DNA from: Azorhizobium sp943371865
GTDB lineage: Bacteria > Pseudomonadota > Alphaproteobacteria > Rhizobiales > Xanthobacteraceae
Direction: 5' to 3'
Assembly (NCBI RefSeq): GCF_943371865.1
Contig: NZ_CALRWL010000024.1
Coordinates: 17,315-81,314 of the forward strand
Length of the DNA: 64,000 nt
Numbering within the stretch: the stretch's first letter is position 1; each line of letters starts with the position of its first letter. The notes beneath the pieces are model-generated. The model was not told the origin of the DNA. It did no database searches and saw nothing but the letters and a program-made list of their open reading frames with translations. The position numbers and the translations under genes are program-made. This document shows, one piece after another, positions 53,821 to 61,985 of the stretch.

Positions 53821-54290
53821 CCTATGCTGCTCCCCTCGTTCTCTGCTCTGGAACCGAGCGCGTGCCGAAGCTGACGCACCTTCTCCCGGGCCTCCGCGAG
53901 GTGGGTGCGAAATCGCTCCGGTTCCCAGATCCGGAATTTGTGTCCCAGCCCCACGAAGGTCACCTGGTCGGTGATGGCCGCGTGGTGCTTCAAGCTGTCG
54001 GTGAGGACCACCCGGCCCTCCGAGTCGATCTTCAACGTCTCGGTGGTGCCGTACAGCGCCGCTGCCAGCTCCTCGCGCGCCTCCGAATAGGGCGGATAGC
54101 GATCGATCAACGCTTCGATCTCCGCCATCAGGCGCGAACCGCCCGCATCCAGCGCCGGCTCGGCGAGGCTGGGGTGGCAATACAAAAGGTCGGTCCCGTC
54201 CTTGGCCAGCACGGTCCGGTAGGGCGCGGGAATGGACACCCGGCCCTTGGAGTCAAGGCGCATCGTGTAGGTGGACACGAAGCGATCCAT
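53817..54290 (-). CDS. mraZ: MraZ, transcriptional regulator of the dcw cluster
   Basis: A 157-residue protein with two SpoVT-AbrB-like half repeats: TYTMRLDSKGRVSIPAPYR and LKIDSEGRVVLTDSLKHH. MraZ forms a ring that binds repeated TGGG-type boxes and represses its own operon. ATG 54290 (MDRFVSTYTMRLD) is preferred to the longer frame to 54440, since the extra part would run into the TGGG boxes. It is first in the dcw operon, followed by rsmH with a 4-base overlap. Confidence 0.95.
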   Translation of the reverse strand: MDRFVSTYTMRLDSKGRVSIPAPYRTVLAKDGTDLLYCHPSLAEPALDAGGSRLMAEIEALIDRYPPYSEAREELAAALYGTTETLKIDSEGRVVLTDSLKHHAAITDQVTFVGLGHKFRIWEPERFRTHLAEAREKVRQLRHALGSRAENEGSSIG

Positions 54291-54400
54291 GACGCCCGCG
54301 AAACCCCCAGAGCTGGTGAAGAACGCTCCCCACCGGCGGCTACAGCCGCCGTCCTTGAGACGCGACCGGAGGCGCCGCCATACGCGCTGACCCCTCCGGA

Positions 54401-54444
54401 TGGGTGCATTTGGGTTAACATGGGATGATATGGGCGTCAATGGA
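54401..54444. promoter_or_regulatory. Four phased TGGG boxes, MraZ-binding site
   Basis: TGGG occurs at 54401, 54411, 54421 and 54431 and a degenerate TGGA at 54441, exactly 10 bases apart. This matches the one-turn periodicity known for MraZ boxes (TGGGN with five-base spacers). They are 110-150 bases upstream of mraZ ATG, and are read on the plus strand, opposite to mraZ transcription. Confidence 0.75.
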
Positions 54445-54571
54445 TTCAGGCTGGGACTGCAACCGACGTTAACCCTTCATCAACCTTAATGATCCGTTGA
54501 TATTGTTGAGCGAACAGGCTCATGTGGCGGTGTTCCAGGCGGGCGGGGGCAAGTGGCGTGGAGCGCAAGAC

Positions 54572-55282
54572 GTGAAGCAAGTCACCGGTCTGATCGGCGG
54601 TGCGGGCGTGGGGCTCGCCTTGGGCGGCCCCTTGGGCGCGCTGGTGGGCGGACTGGCCGGATACGCGATCGATCGCCTGCTGGCTCCCGCGCCACGACCC
54701 GCCGCCTTCTCCATCGCCCTCATCGCCTTATGCGCCAAGATGGCCAAGGCGGATGGGGTGGTGGTGCCCGTTGAAGTGGCTGCGTTTCGCCAGGTTTTCG
54801 ATATTCCCCCTGAGGATCTCGCAGGAGTGGCCCGCGTGTTTGATCTCGCACGGCAAGACACCGCTGGATTCGAATCCTACGCCAAGCAGATCGGCGCCTT
54901 GTTCGCCGACGAGCCGGAAACGCGTGAGGATTTGCTGGATGCCCTGTTTCACGTGGCCAAGGCCGACCACGCGCTGCACCCGGACGAACTGATCTTCCTG
55001 CAGAAGGTCGGGGCGCTGCTGGGGTTCGAGGGCACCGCCTATGACCGCATCGAGGCCCGCCATGTGCGCCGCCCCGGTGATCCCTATGCGGTGCTCGATC
55101 TGCCGCCCGACGCCACCGACGCCCAGATCAAGGCCCGCTGGCGCATCCTGGTGGGCGAGCATCATCCCGACCGCCTGCTCTCCCGCGGCCTGCCGCCGGT
55201 GGCCATCAAGCTGGCCAACGACCGGGTGGCGGCGGTCAATGCCGCTTATGCGCGGATCCAGGCCCTGCGGACCGCCGGCTGA
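54572..55282 (+). CDS. DjlA-like co-chaperone with TerB-type and DnaJ domains
   Basis: A protein of 236 residues from GTG 54572 or up to 261 from TTG 54497. A Gly-rich, weakly hydrophobic N-terminus (LIGGAGVGLALGGPLGALVG) is followed by a TerB-like helical domain (SIALIALCAKMAKADGVVVPVE...ALFHVAKADHALHPDELIFL) and a C-terminal J domain (DPYAVLDLPPDATDAQIKARWR and HHPD). It is expected to recruit DnaK. GTG 54572 has GGAG upstream and makes the glycine-rich segment the N-terminus, as in homologues. It is divergent from mraZ. Confidence 0.85.
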   Translation: MKQVTGLIGGAGVGLALGGPLGALVGGLAGYAIDRLLAPAPRPAAFSIALIALCAKMAKADGVVVPVEVAAFRQVFDIPPEDLAGVARVFDLARQDTAGFESYAKQIGALFADEPETREDLLDALFHVAKADHALHPDELIFLQKVGALLGFEGTAYDRIEARHVRRPGDPYAVLDLPPDATDAQIKARWRILVGEHHPDRLLSRGLPPVAIKLANDRVAAVNAAYARIQALRTAG

Positions 55283-55369
55283 ACGGTCCGGCGCGCCCGC
55301 GGCGATGGGATTCCCTGGCGCCGGAAGCTCCTCTAGAGTGATCCGCACCGATGCGGGGCGGCGGGCGCG

Positions 55370-56281
55370 ATGTCACGTCCACATCGTCCCATGCGCGCCC
55401 ATGCCTTGAGAGTCCCTGTGCCCGATCCCTCGCTTCCCTTCGCCCCCGACAGTGGCCTCGTCAGCATCCTCGCCCCCTCCCCCAACCATGGGGAGCGCCG
55501 AACCGGCATCGACATGCTGGTGCTGCACTATACCGGCATGGAGAGCGCCGAAGCGGCCATCGACCTGCTGCGCAGCCCCACGGCGGAGGTCTCCTGCCAT
55601 TATGTGGTGCGGGAGGACGGCGCCGTGGTGCAGATGGTGCCCGAAGCCCGCCGCGCCTGGCATGCGGGCGCCTCGCACTGGGAAGGCCGGGACGACACCA
55701 ATTCCCGCTCCATCGGCATCGAGGTGGTGAACCGCGGCCACGGGCTGGGCTATCCGGATTTTCCGCAGGTGCAGGTCACCGCCGTGGCCGCGCTCTGCGC
55801 CGATATCATCGCCCGCCATTCCATCCGCGCCGACCGGGTGCTGGCCCATTCCGACGTCGCCCCCCTGCGCAAGGACGATCCGGGCGAGAAATTCCCCTGG
55901 GAGTTCCTGCACCATGCGGGCGTCGGCCATTTCGTGCATGAGGCGCCCAAGGGCGGCGGCCGCTTCTTCATGCTGGGCGATGCCGGCCAGCCGGTGGCGG
56001 CGCTCCAGGCCATGCTGGCGCTCTATGGCTACGGCATCGAGGTCACCGGTCAGTATGACGCCGCGACCTTCGCGGTGGTCACCGCCTTCCAGCGCCACTT
56101 CCGCCGCTCGCAGGTGGACGGGGTGGCGGACGGCTCCACCATCCTGACCTTGCGCAATCTGATCGGCGCCCGGCCGCAGGACGGCGATGCCCCCGGCGCG
56201 GGGCATGACCATGACCACCATCACCCTCATGACCATGATCACGACCACACGGTGGGGGACGAGCCGCCGCCGCAGGCTTGA
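55370..56281 (+). CDS. AmiD-like N-acetylmuramoyl-L-alanine amidase with peptidoglycan-binding domain
   Basis: A 303-residue zinc amidase of the AmpD/AmiD type that cleaves the lactyl-peptide bond of murein or anhydro-muropeptides. Zinc ligands are His53 (MLVLHYTGM), His160 (VLAHSDVAP) and Asp170 (RKDDPGEKFPW); Glu118 is the likely catalytic base. The C-terminal peptidoglycan-binding module (about 205-265) contains LQAMLALYGYGIEVTGQYD. A His/Asp-rich tail of 15 residues (HDHDHHHPHDHDHDH) ends the protein. No signal peptide is obvious, so cytosolic recycling is likely, or export by an unusual route. RNase P RNA starts 31 bases later. Confidence 0.93.
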   Translation: MSRPHRPMRAHALRVPVPDPSLPFAPDSGLVSILAPSPNHGERRTGIDMLVLHYTGMESAEAAIDLLRSPTAEVSCHYVVREDGAVVQMVPEARRAWHAGASHWEGRDDTNSRSIGIEVVNRGHGLGYPDFPQVQVTAVAALCADIIARHSIRADRVLAHSDVAPLRKDDPGEKFPWEFLHHAGVGHFVHEAPKGGGRFFMLGDAGQPVAALQAMLALYGYGIEVTGQYDAATFAVVTAFQRHFRRSQVDGVADGSTILTLRNLIGARPQDGDAPGAGHDHDHHHPHDHDHDHTVGDEPPPQA

Positions 56282-56312
56282 CGCCCGGCGCTTCTACCCC
56301 CATTGCAGGGCC

Positions 56313-56693
56313 ACCAGCCGGCCGGGCGGCCGCGTCACCTTCGGGTGCCGAGGAAAGTCCGGGCTCCACGGAGACACGGTGCCGGATAACGTCCGGCGGG
56401 GGTGACCCTAGGGAAAGTGCCACAGAAATGAAACCGCCTGCGCGTGCGCAGGTAAGGGTGAAACGGTGGGGTAAGAGCCCACCGCGCGACCGGCAACGGA
56501 AGCGGCACGGTAAACCCCACCGGGAGCAAGGTCGAATAGGGACGGCACGGGTCGGCGCAAGCTTGCCCAATCCGGTCTTCGGATCGTCGTCCGGGTTGAC
56601 TGCCAGAGGCGCCGGGCAACCGGCGTCCTAGAGGAATGGCCGCCACGCGGGAGCAATCCCGCCGTACAGAACCCGGCTTATAGGCCGGCTGGT
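56313..56693 (+). ncRNA. rnpB: RNase P RNA (type A)
   Basis: The catalytic RNA of RNase P, which matures tRNA 5' ends. The conserved 5' core GAGGAAAGTCCGGGCTCC is at about 56350-56367, and the 3' core includes CAGAACCCGGCTTATAGGCC (about 56667-56686). The closing helix P1 is ACCAGCCGGCC (56313-56323) paired with GGCCGGCTGGT (56683-56693), a perfect 11-bp match. A length of about 381 nucleotides is typical of an alphaproteobacterial type A RNA. End positions are approximate by a few bases. Confidence 0.96.
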
Positions 56694-57279
56694 ATTCATC
56701 ACATTCGCGACGCTGCGCGCGCCCTCTCCACATGGAGGGGGCGGGCGGCGGCACATGGCCGGGCGCGCGGCGGGCCAGAATGGGCTGGGCTGGGCTGGGC
56801 GCCCAAGCTGAGCGCCGCTCCCGCCACCGTCACGCCAGCGGCGCGGGCTGGGCAGTAACGGGCGCGACCTTTCCGCCATGAGCGCGGGCTCCTCCCCCCT
56901 TGCGGGGGAGGGCAGGGAGGGGGGTGAAACGGCAGCCTACCGGTGCCCGTTCTCCGCCAAAAGGCACGCCAGGTGCACGAGATCGACCGGAGACGGCTCT
57001 TGCGAGTGACTGGAGCCACATGCAGACCCGACATCACGAGACGGATCGGCGCCCGCTCCATCCACTTGCCGCGGGGCCGATGAGGGAACGCGCTCTTCAC
57101 CGGTGCGCGTTTCCCCCCTCCCCACCCCTCCCCCGCAAGGCGGGAGGGAGCGCGGGGCATGGGCGGAGAGGTTCGCGCGCCGGCAGCTCACCCAGACTTG
57201 AAGCAACTGACCGCAACAGCCGCCGGGCGTTGCGCGTCCCTGCGCCCTCCCCACCGGGAGTGGGCGCAGGGCACGGAGG
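56694..57279. repeat. Intergenic region with GC-rich palindromes and a short tandem repeat
   Basis: This gap of 586 bases shows no convincing gene. It includes TGGGC four times in a row (56781-56800); a palindrome CTCCCCC/GGGGGAG (about 56892-56910); and a stronger stem CCCTGCGCCC/GGGCGCAGGG (57238-57271), just downstream of the cytochrome gene end at 57280 and perhaps part of its terminator. The stretch 57117-57151 has a similar CTCCCCC/CGGGAG pattern, so the motif may be a scattered palindromic element. Confidence 0.4.
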
Positions 57280-59226
57280 CTACTTCGCCGCCACCGAGGG
57301 GGTGGGCAGCAGCTGCAGGGTGTTGATGACCTGCTGGCCGTAGCTGTTCATCAGATTGTTCTGCTCGGCGATGGAATTGCCGGGCAGCGCGGCCACCGCC
57401 GGGCAATAGGCCAGGATCAGGGCATTGGCCACGTCGGCGCGGCGGGCCTTGGGGTTCTGCTGCGCCAGCGTCACCGCAAAGGTCTTCACCGCGTCGCCGG
57501 CGATCGGCGGCTTCACCGTGCCGAGCAGCGAGACCGCCGCATCCGCCAGAGGCTTGGGCACCTGCTTGCCGTCATTGGCGGGGCAGGCCAGCTTGGTGGA
57601 CAGGTTGCGCGGCTCGCGGCCCACCAGGCCGGTGCCGGCGGGCACCGCCCAGATCACCGGCACGTCCGGCATGGGCACCGCCGCCACCGCGGGCGAGAGC
57701 GCAGCGGCCACCTGCAGGGTCCAGCGGCGCAGTTCGCTGTACTTCTGCCAGTCCGGCAACTGGGTCGCGGCCACCACCGGGCAATAAGCGGCGGTCAGGG
57801 CATCCACCACCGCGCCGGGGGAGGTGTCGCTGGCGGTGGCCTTGTAGGCATCCGCCAGCTTGTCGATGGCGCGGGAGCCGCCCTGCATCATCTGTGTCAG
57901 CGAGGCGACCACGGAAGCGTCCGGCCCGGTATTGCCGGGCGCGCCGCCCACCTTGGGACAGCTGAAGGCGGAGGCGGACTGGGTGCCGTAGTCCGGCACA
58001 TTGGCGGTGGCCCGCCACGCGGCGACCATGGCCGGCGTGGCATTGGGGGAAGCCTTGTTGCCCCAGGAGGTGCGGACGTAATTCGCCAGATCCGACACCT
58101 GCTGGTCCGACAGGCGACCGGCAAACGACGGCATGGCGCCATAGGTGCCGCCGGCGGGCAGGCCGCCGAGCACCGCCATGATGACATTGTACGGCTCGCT
58201 GGCCACCACCGCCGGATTGCCCACCAGCGGGGGAATGGCCACGCCCTGGCCGGTGCCCTTGGCCTGATGGCAGGGGCCGCAATTGTCGATGTAGGCGGTG
58301 GAGGCGCGCTTGTAGGCTTCCGCCGACAAGGGCGACGCCAATTCCGGCGCCGGCTTGTCCTTGGGCGGAGGGCTGTCCAGCAGATAGGTGACCATGGCGT
58401 TGATGTCGGCCACGGTCAGATAGGCCAGGCTCTCATGCACCACTTCGGCCATGGGGCCGAACACCGAGGTCTTGCCCGGCGCCGAGCCGGTGCGCAGGAA
58501 TTGCGACAGATTGTCCTTGTTCCAGGTCTTCGCCAGGCTGGCGGAGGAAATGTCCGGGGCGAAATAGCCGTCGATGTCCGAGCCCTGGAACAGGTGCTTC
58601 TGCTTCACCGCGCCCATGAAATTGCGCGGCGAATGGCAATCGGAGCAGTGGCCGAGGGTTTCCACCAGATAGGCGCCGCGGTTCCAGTCGTCGCTTTTGC
58701 CGACGGTGGGCTGGAAGGTCTGCGCCTCGAAGAACAGTTCGCGCCACGCCAGCAGGCCGAGGCGGACATTGAACGGGAAGCTCAGGGCATTGTCGCGATT
58801 GGGCTGCGGGATCGCCGGGATGCGCCGCACGAACGCCCACAGCGCTTTGAGGTCATCCTCGACGATGCCGGTATAAGCGTCGAACGGCATGGCCGGATAG
58901 AGATAGGCGCCGTCCTTGCGGATGCCGTCATGCACCGCGCCCTTGAAATCCTCATAGGTCCAGGTGCCGATGCCATATTGCTTGTCGGAGGTGATGTTGA
59001 CCGAATACATCACCCCGAACGGGGTCGCGAAGGACAGGCCGCCCGCATAGGGCTTCTTCGGGTCGCCGGAATGGCACGGCATGCAGTCGCCCGCGCGCGC
59101 CAGATATTCGCCCCGCGCCACCAGAGCGGCGTCGTCCGCTTGCTGCGCACTGGCGCCAAGCCCGCCCGCCAGCAGGCCCGCGACGGAGAAAACCGCCGCC
59201 AATGCTGCATTTCGTACCCGCGACAT
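57280..59226 (-). CDS. Triheme c-type cytochrome with duplicated C-terminal module
   Basis: A 648-residue periplasmic electron carrier. A signal peptide ends GLGASAQ. Three heme motifs CMPCH (48-52), CSDCH (194-198) and CGPCH (316-320) match the cytochrome subunit of membrane alcohol/aldehyde dehydrogenases (AdhB-like). The C-terminal part, absent from typical members (about 420-470 residues), contains two copies of a unit with a Cys-Pro near its start (residues 423 and 548) and an AYCPVVAA-like motif 59-60 residues later (482 and 608). No dehydrogenase gene is adjacent. Confidence 0.9.
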   Translation of the reverse strand: MSRVRNAALAAVFSVAGLLAGGLGASAQQADDAALVARGEYLARAGDCMPCHSGDPKKPYAGGLSFATPFGVMYSVNITSDKQYGIGTWTYEDFKGAVHDGIRKDGAYLYPAMPFDAYTGIVEDDLKALWAFVRRIPAIPQPNRDNALSFPFNVRLGLLAWRELFFEAQTFQPTVGKSDDWNRGAYLVETLGHCSDCHSPRNFMGAVKQKHLFQGSDIDGYFAPDISSASLAKTWNKDNLSQFLRTGSAPGKTSVFGPMAEVVHESLAYLTVADINAMVTYLLDSPPPKDKPAPELASPLSAEAYKRASTAYIDNCGPCHQAKGTGQGVAIPPLVGNPAVVASEPYNVIMAVLGGLPAGGTYGAMPSFAGRLSDQQVSDLANYVRTSWGNKASPNATPAMVAAWRATANVPDYGTQSASAFSCPKVGGAPGNTGPDASVVASLTQMMQGGSRAIDKLADAYKATASDTSPGAVVDALTAAYCPVVAATQLPDWQKYSELRRWTLQVAAALSPAVAAVPMPDVPVIWAVPAGTGLVGREPRNLSTKLACPANDGKQVPKPLADAAVSLLGTVKPPIAGDAVKTFAVTLAQQNPKARRADVANALILAYCPAVAALPGNSIAEQNNLMNSYGQQVINTLQLLPTPSVAAK

Positions 59227-59304
59227 GTGCGCTCCCCTTGTACCCGCCCCTTAGCTAGCTTGGACATCTTACAGAATAGAGACAAGGCGGCATCTGGAAA
59301 CCGA

Positions 59305-59355
59305 CGGTTGTCGAAACGCACGCTGTGCGAAACGCCCGGTTGCCGAAAGGCACGC
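59305..59355. repeat. Short direct repeat upstream of ligA
   Basis: CGGTTGTCGAAACGCACGC (59305-59323) and CGGTTGCCGAAAGGCACGC (59337-59355) match at 17 of 19 positions, 32 bases apart. They lie between the cytochrome and ligA genes, just before the ligA start at 59376. Function is unknown; they may be control sequences or a simple duplication. Confidence 0.4.
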
Positions 59356-59375
59356 CTTCGGAGAAAACAGCCTCC

Positions 59376-61580
59376 ATGACGTCGCCCCGCTCCCATTCCT
59401 CCGCCCGCGAAACCCCCGTCGCCGCGCTGACGCCGGACGATGCGGCCCTGGACCATGCCGCATTGGCCGCGGAGATCGCCGGCCATGACATCCGCTACCA
59501 TCAGGACGACGCCCCCACCGTCTCGGACGCGGAGTACGACCGGCTGCGGCGGCGCTATGACGAGATCGAAGCGCGCTTTCCGGCCCTGACGGATGCCGCC
59601 GGCCTGTCGCAGACGGTCGGCGCGGCGCCGGCGGCCAAGTTCGCCAAGGTCACCCATCAGGTGCCCATGCTGTCCCTCTCCAACGCCTTTTCCGATGAAG
59701 AGGTGGAGGAGTTCGTGGCGCGGGTGCGGCGCTTCCTGAACCTGAGCGATTCGGACCCGGTGGCCTTCACCGCCGAGCCGAAGATCGACGGCCTGTCCTG
59801 CTCGCTGCGCTATGTGAACGGGCGGCTGGAGACCGCCGCCACCCGCGGCGATGGCAGCCAGGGCGAGGACGTGACCGCCAATGTGCGCACCATCACCGAG
59901 ATTCCCGAGCGCCTGAGCGGCGACCACATCCCCGAGCTGATCGACATTCGCGGCGAGGTCTATATGAGCGGCGCGGATTTCCGCGCGCTCAATGAACGCC
60001 AGGCCGCAGCGGACAAGCCGCTGTTCGCCAATCCGCGCAATGCCGCCGCCGGCTCGCTGCGCCAATTGGATGCGGAGATCACCCGCTCTCGGCCGTTGCG
60101 CTTCTTCGCTTATGCCTGGGGCGCAGCCATCCCCGGCCCACCCGGCGGCACCCAGTTCGAGGTGGTGGCGGCCTTCGCCCGCTTCGGCCTGCCCACCAAT
60201 CCCCTGACCGTGCGCGTGGACGATGCCGCCGGCCTGCTGGCGCATTTTCGCGCCATCGAGGCCCAGCGCGCCACGCTGGGCTATGACATCGACGGCGTGG
60301 TCTACAAGGTGGACGACCTGGAGCTGCAGAAGCGTCTGGGCTTCGTCTCGCGTTCGCCGCGCTGGGCGCTGGCGCACAAATTCCCCGCCGAGCAGGCCAC
60401 CACCCTGGTGGAGGCCATCGACATCCAGGTGGGCCGCACCGGCGCGCTCACCCCGGTGGCCAAGCTTGCGCCCGTGACGGTTGGCGGCGTGGTGGTGACC
60501 AACGCCACCTTGCACAATGAAGATCAGATCGCGGAAAAGGACGTCCGCGTCGGCGACACAGTGGTGGTGCAGCGGGCCGGCGACGTCATCCCGCAGGTGG
60601 TCAGCGTGGTGCTGGAGAAGCGCCCAGCCGGCACCCAGCCCTACGTGTTCACCCATCGGTGCCCGGTCTGCGACAGCTTGGCCGTGCGCGAGGTGGACCC
60701 CAAGACCGGCAAGCAGGACGCGGTGCGCCGCTGCACCGGCGGCCTGATCTGCCCGGCCCAGGCGGTGGAGCGGCTGCGCCACTTCGTCTCCCGCAACGCC
60801 TTCGACATCGAAGGCCTGGGCGAGAAGCAGGCCCACGCGCTCTATGAGTGGGGCCTGATCGCCGCGCCCGCGGACATCTTCAAGCTCCAGGCCCGCAACG
60901 AGGCCTCGCTGACCCGGCTGGAAAATCGCGAGGGCTGGGGCAAGACCTCCACCCAGAATCTGTTCGCCGCCATCGACAGCCGGCGCACCATCGCGCTCGA
61001 CCGCTTCATCTTCGCCCTCGGCATCCGCCATGTGGGCGAGACCAATGCCCGGCGCCTGGCCCGCCATTACGGCAGCATGACCGCTTTGCGCGACGCGGCG
61101 CTCGCGGCCGAGATGCCCTCGGAGATGGAGGCGGCGGCGGACGAGGCCGCCCCTGCCCTCATCCCGGCCCCCACCCGGCGCAAGAAGCCCCAGGGCAATG
61201 AGGTGTGGCTGGAGATGACCGACATCGACGGCATCGGCGCCGTGGTGGCGGAAGCGGTGGTGGACTTCTTCCGCGAGCCCCACAACCGCGCCGTGGTGGA
61301 TGATCTTCTGCGCGAGGTGACGCCGCAGGCGCTGGAGGCGGTGGCCGCCACCTCGCCGGTGTCCGGCAAGACCGTGGTGTTCACCGGCGCGCTGGAGAAG
61401 ATGACCCGCGACGAGGCCAAGGCCATGGCCGAGCGGCTGGGGGCCAAGGTGGCCGGCTCGGTCTCCGCCAAGACCGACATATTGGTCGCCGGCCCCGGCG
61501 CCGGCTCGAAGCTGGAGAAGGCCCGCACGCTGGGCGTGCACACCATCACCGAAGACGAGTGGTTCGAACTGGTGTCGTAA
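59376..61580 (+). CDS. ligA: NAD-dependent DNA ligase (LigA)
   Basis: A 734-residue ligase that seals nicks in replication and repair. The nucleotidyl Lys is Lys136 in TAEPKIDGLSC. The NAD-binding region starts with IRYHQDDAPTVSDAEYDRLRRR. The zinc site is seen as HRCPVCDSLAVRE...CTGGLICPAQAVERL. The helix-hairpin-helix region follows, then a C-terminal BRCT domain beginning SPVSGKTVVFTGALEKMTRDEAKA. ATG 59376 (MTSPRSH) is preferred to the longer frame at 59325, which adds a segment made of the direct-repeat region. Confidence 0.97.
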   Translation: MTSPRSHSSARETPVAALTPDDAALDHAALAAEIAGHDIRYHQDDAPTVSDAEYDRLRRRYDEIEARFPALTDAAGLSQTVGAAPAAKFAKVTHQVPMLSLSNAFSDEEVEEFVARVRRFLNLSDSDPVAFTAEPKIDGLSCSLRYVNGRLETAATRGDGSQGEDVTANVRTITEIPERLSGDHIPELIDIRGEVYMSGADFRALNERQAAADKPLFANPRNAAAGSLRQLDAEITRSRPLRFFAYAWGAAIPGPPGGTQFEVVAAFARFGLPTNPLTVRVDDAAGLLAHFRAIEAQRATLGYDIDGVVYKVDDLELQKRLGFVSRSPRWALAHKFPAEQATTLVEAIDIQVGRTGALTPVAKLAPVTVGGVVVTNATLHNEDQIAEKDVRVGDTVVVQRAGDVIPQVVSVVLEKRPAGTQPYVFTHRCPVCDSLAVREVDPKTGKQDAVRRCTGGLICPAQAVERLRHFVSRNAFDIEGLGEKQAHALYEWGLIAAPADIFKLQARNEASLTRLENREGWGKTSTQNLFAAIDSRRTIALDRFIFALGIRHVGETNARRLARHYGSMTALRDAALAAEMPSEMEAAADEAAPALIPAPTRRKKPQGNEVWLEMTDIDGIGAVVAEAVVDFFREPHNRAVVDDLLREVTPQALEAVAATSPVSGKTVVFTGALEKMTRDEAKAMAERLGAKVAGSVSAKTDILVAGPGAGSKLEKARTLGVHTITEDEWFELVS

Positions 61581-61647
61581 CCATGGTTGCGGTGCTTTTC
61601 CGGCACCGCACAAAACCCTGGCAATGGGTGAGGGCAGCGCATAATCT

Positions 61648-61846
61648 GGCACCTTGGTGGTGCGGTCGGATCTTTCCGGCCGTGAAAAGGGAATTCGGTG
61701 CGGCGCGTTTGACTCCGCGCGCCAAGGCCGAAGCTGCCCCCGCAACTGTAAGCGATCCGGACGCGATCATTCAGCCACTGGCAAATGCCGGGAAGGCGAT
61801 CGCCGACACGGTCGCGAGCCAGGAGACCTGCCACCAAGCAAGGTGT
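61648..61846 (+). promoter_or_regulatory. Cobalamin riboswitch
   Basis: The B12 box appears as GAGCCAGGAGACCTGCC (about 61815-61831), and the upstream core AAAAGGGAATTCGGTG (about 61685-61700) and GCTGCCCCCGCAACTGTAAGC (about 61733-61753) are typical. Closing-stem sequences CCTTGGTGG (61652-61660) and CCACCAAGCAAGG (61831-61843) can pair. It lies upstream of the CbiM-like gene at 61986, so cobalt uptake is repressed when B12 is plentiful. A 15-base direct repeat TCTCATCCCATCCCC (61934-61948 and 61950-61964) lies in the leader just before the gene. Confidence 0.93.
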
Positions 61847-61985
61847 CTCAAAGCCGTCGGCGGGACGGATGGGGGTGGCTGATGTTTATCGACGGTTCCT
61901 GATCGACGCGCGCTCCGGCGGCGCGGCGCCGAGTCTCATCCCATCCCCTTCTCATCCCATCCCCCAAGTCCAAAGGCATCCTGCC

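Noticed and set aside
54851..54880. A GATTCGAATCC-like sequence that resembles a tRNA T-loop
   Set aside because: It lies inside the DjlA-like coding frame and no acceptor or anticodon stems can be formed around it.
56694..57279. A possible CRISPR array suggested by the repeated GC-rich elements
   Set aside because: The elements are unequal, irregularly spaced and have no spacer structure.
59010..61745. A 911-codon minus-strand frame over ligA
   Set aside because: Codon-bias shadow of ligA; the end runs into the cytochrome start in another frame and has no domain features.
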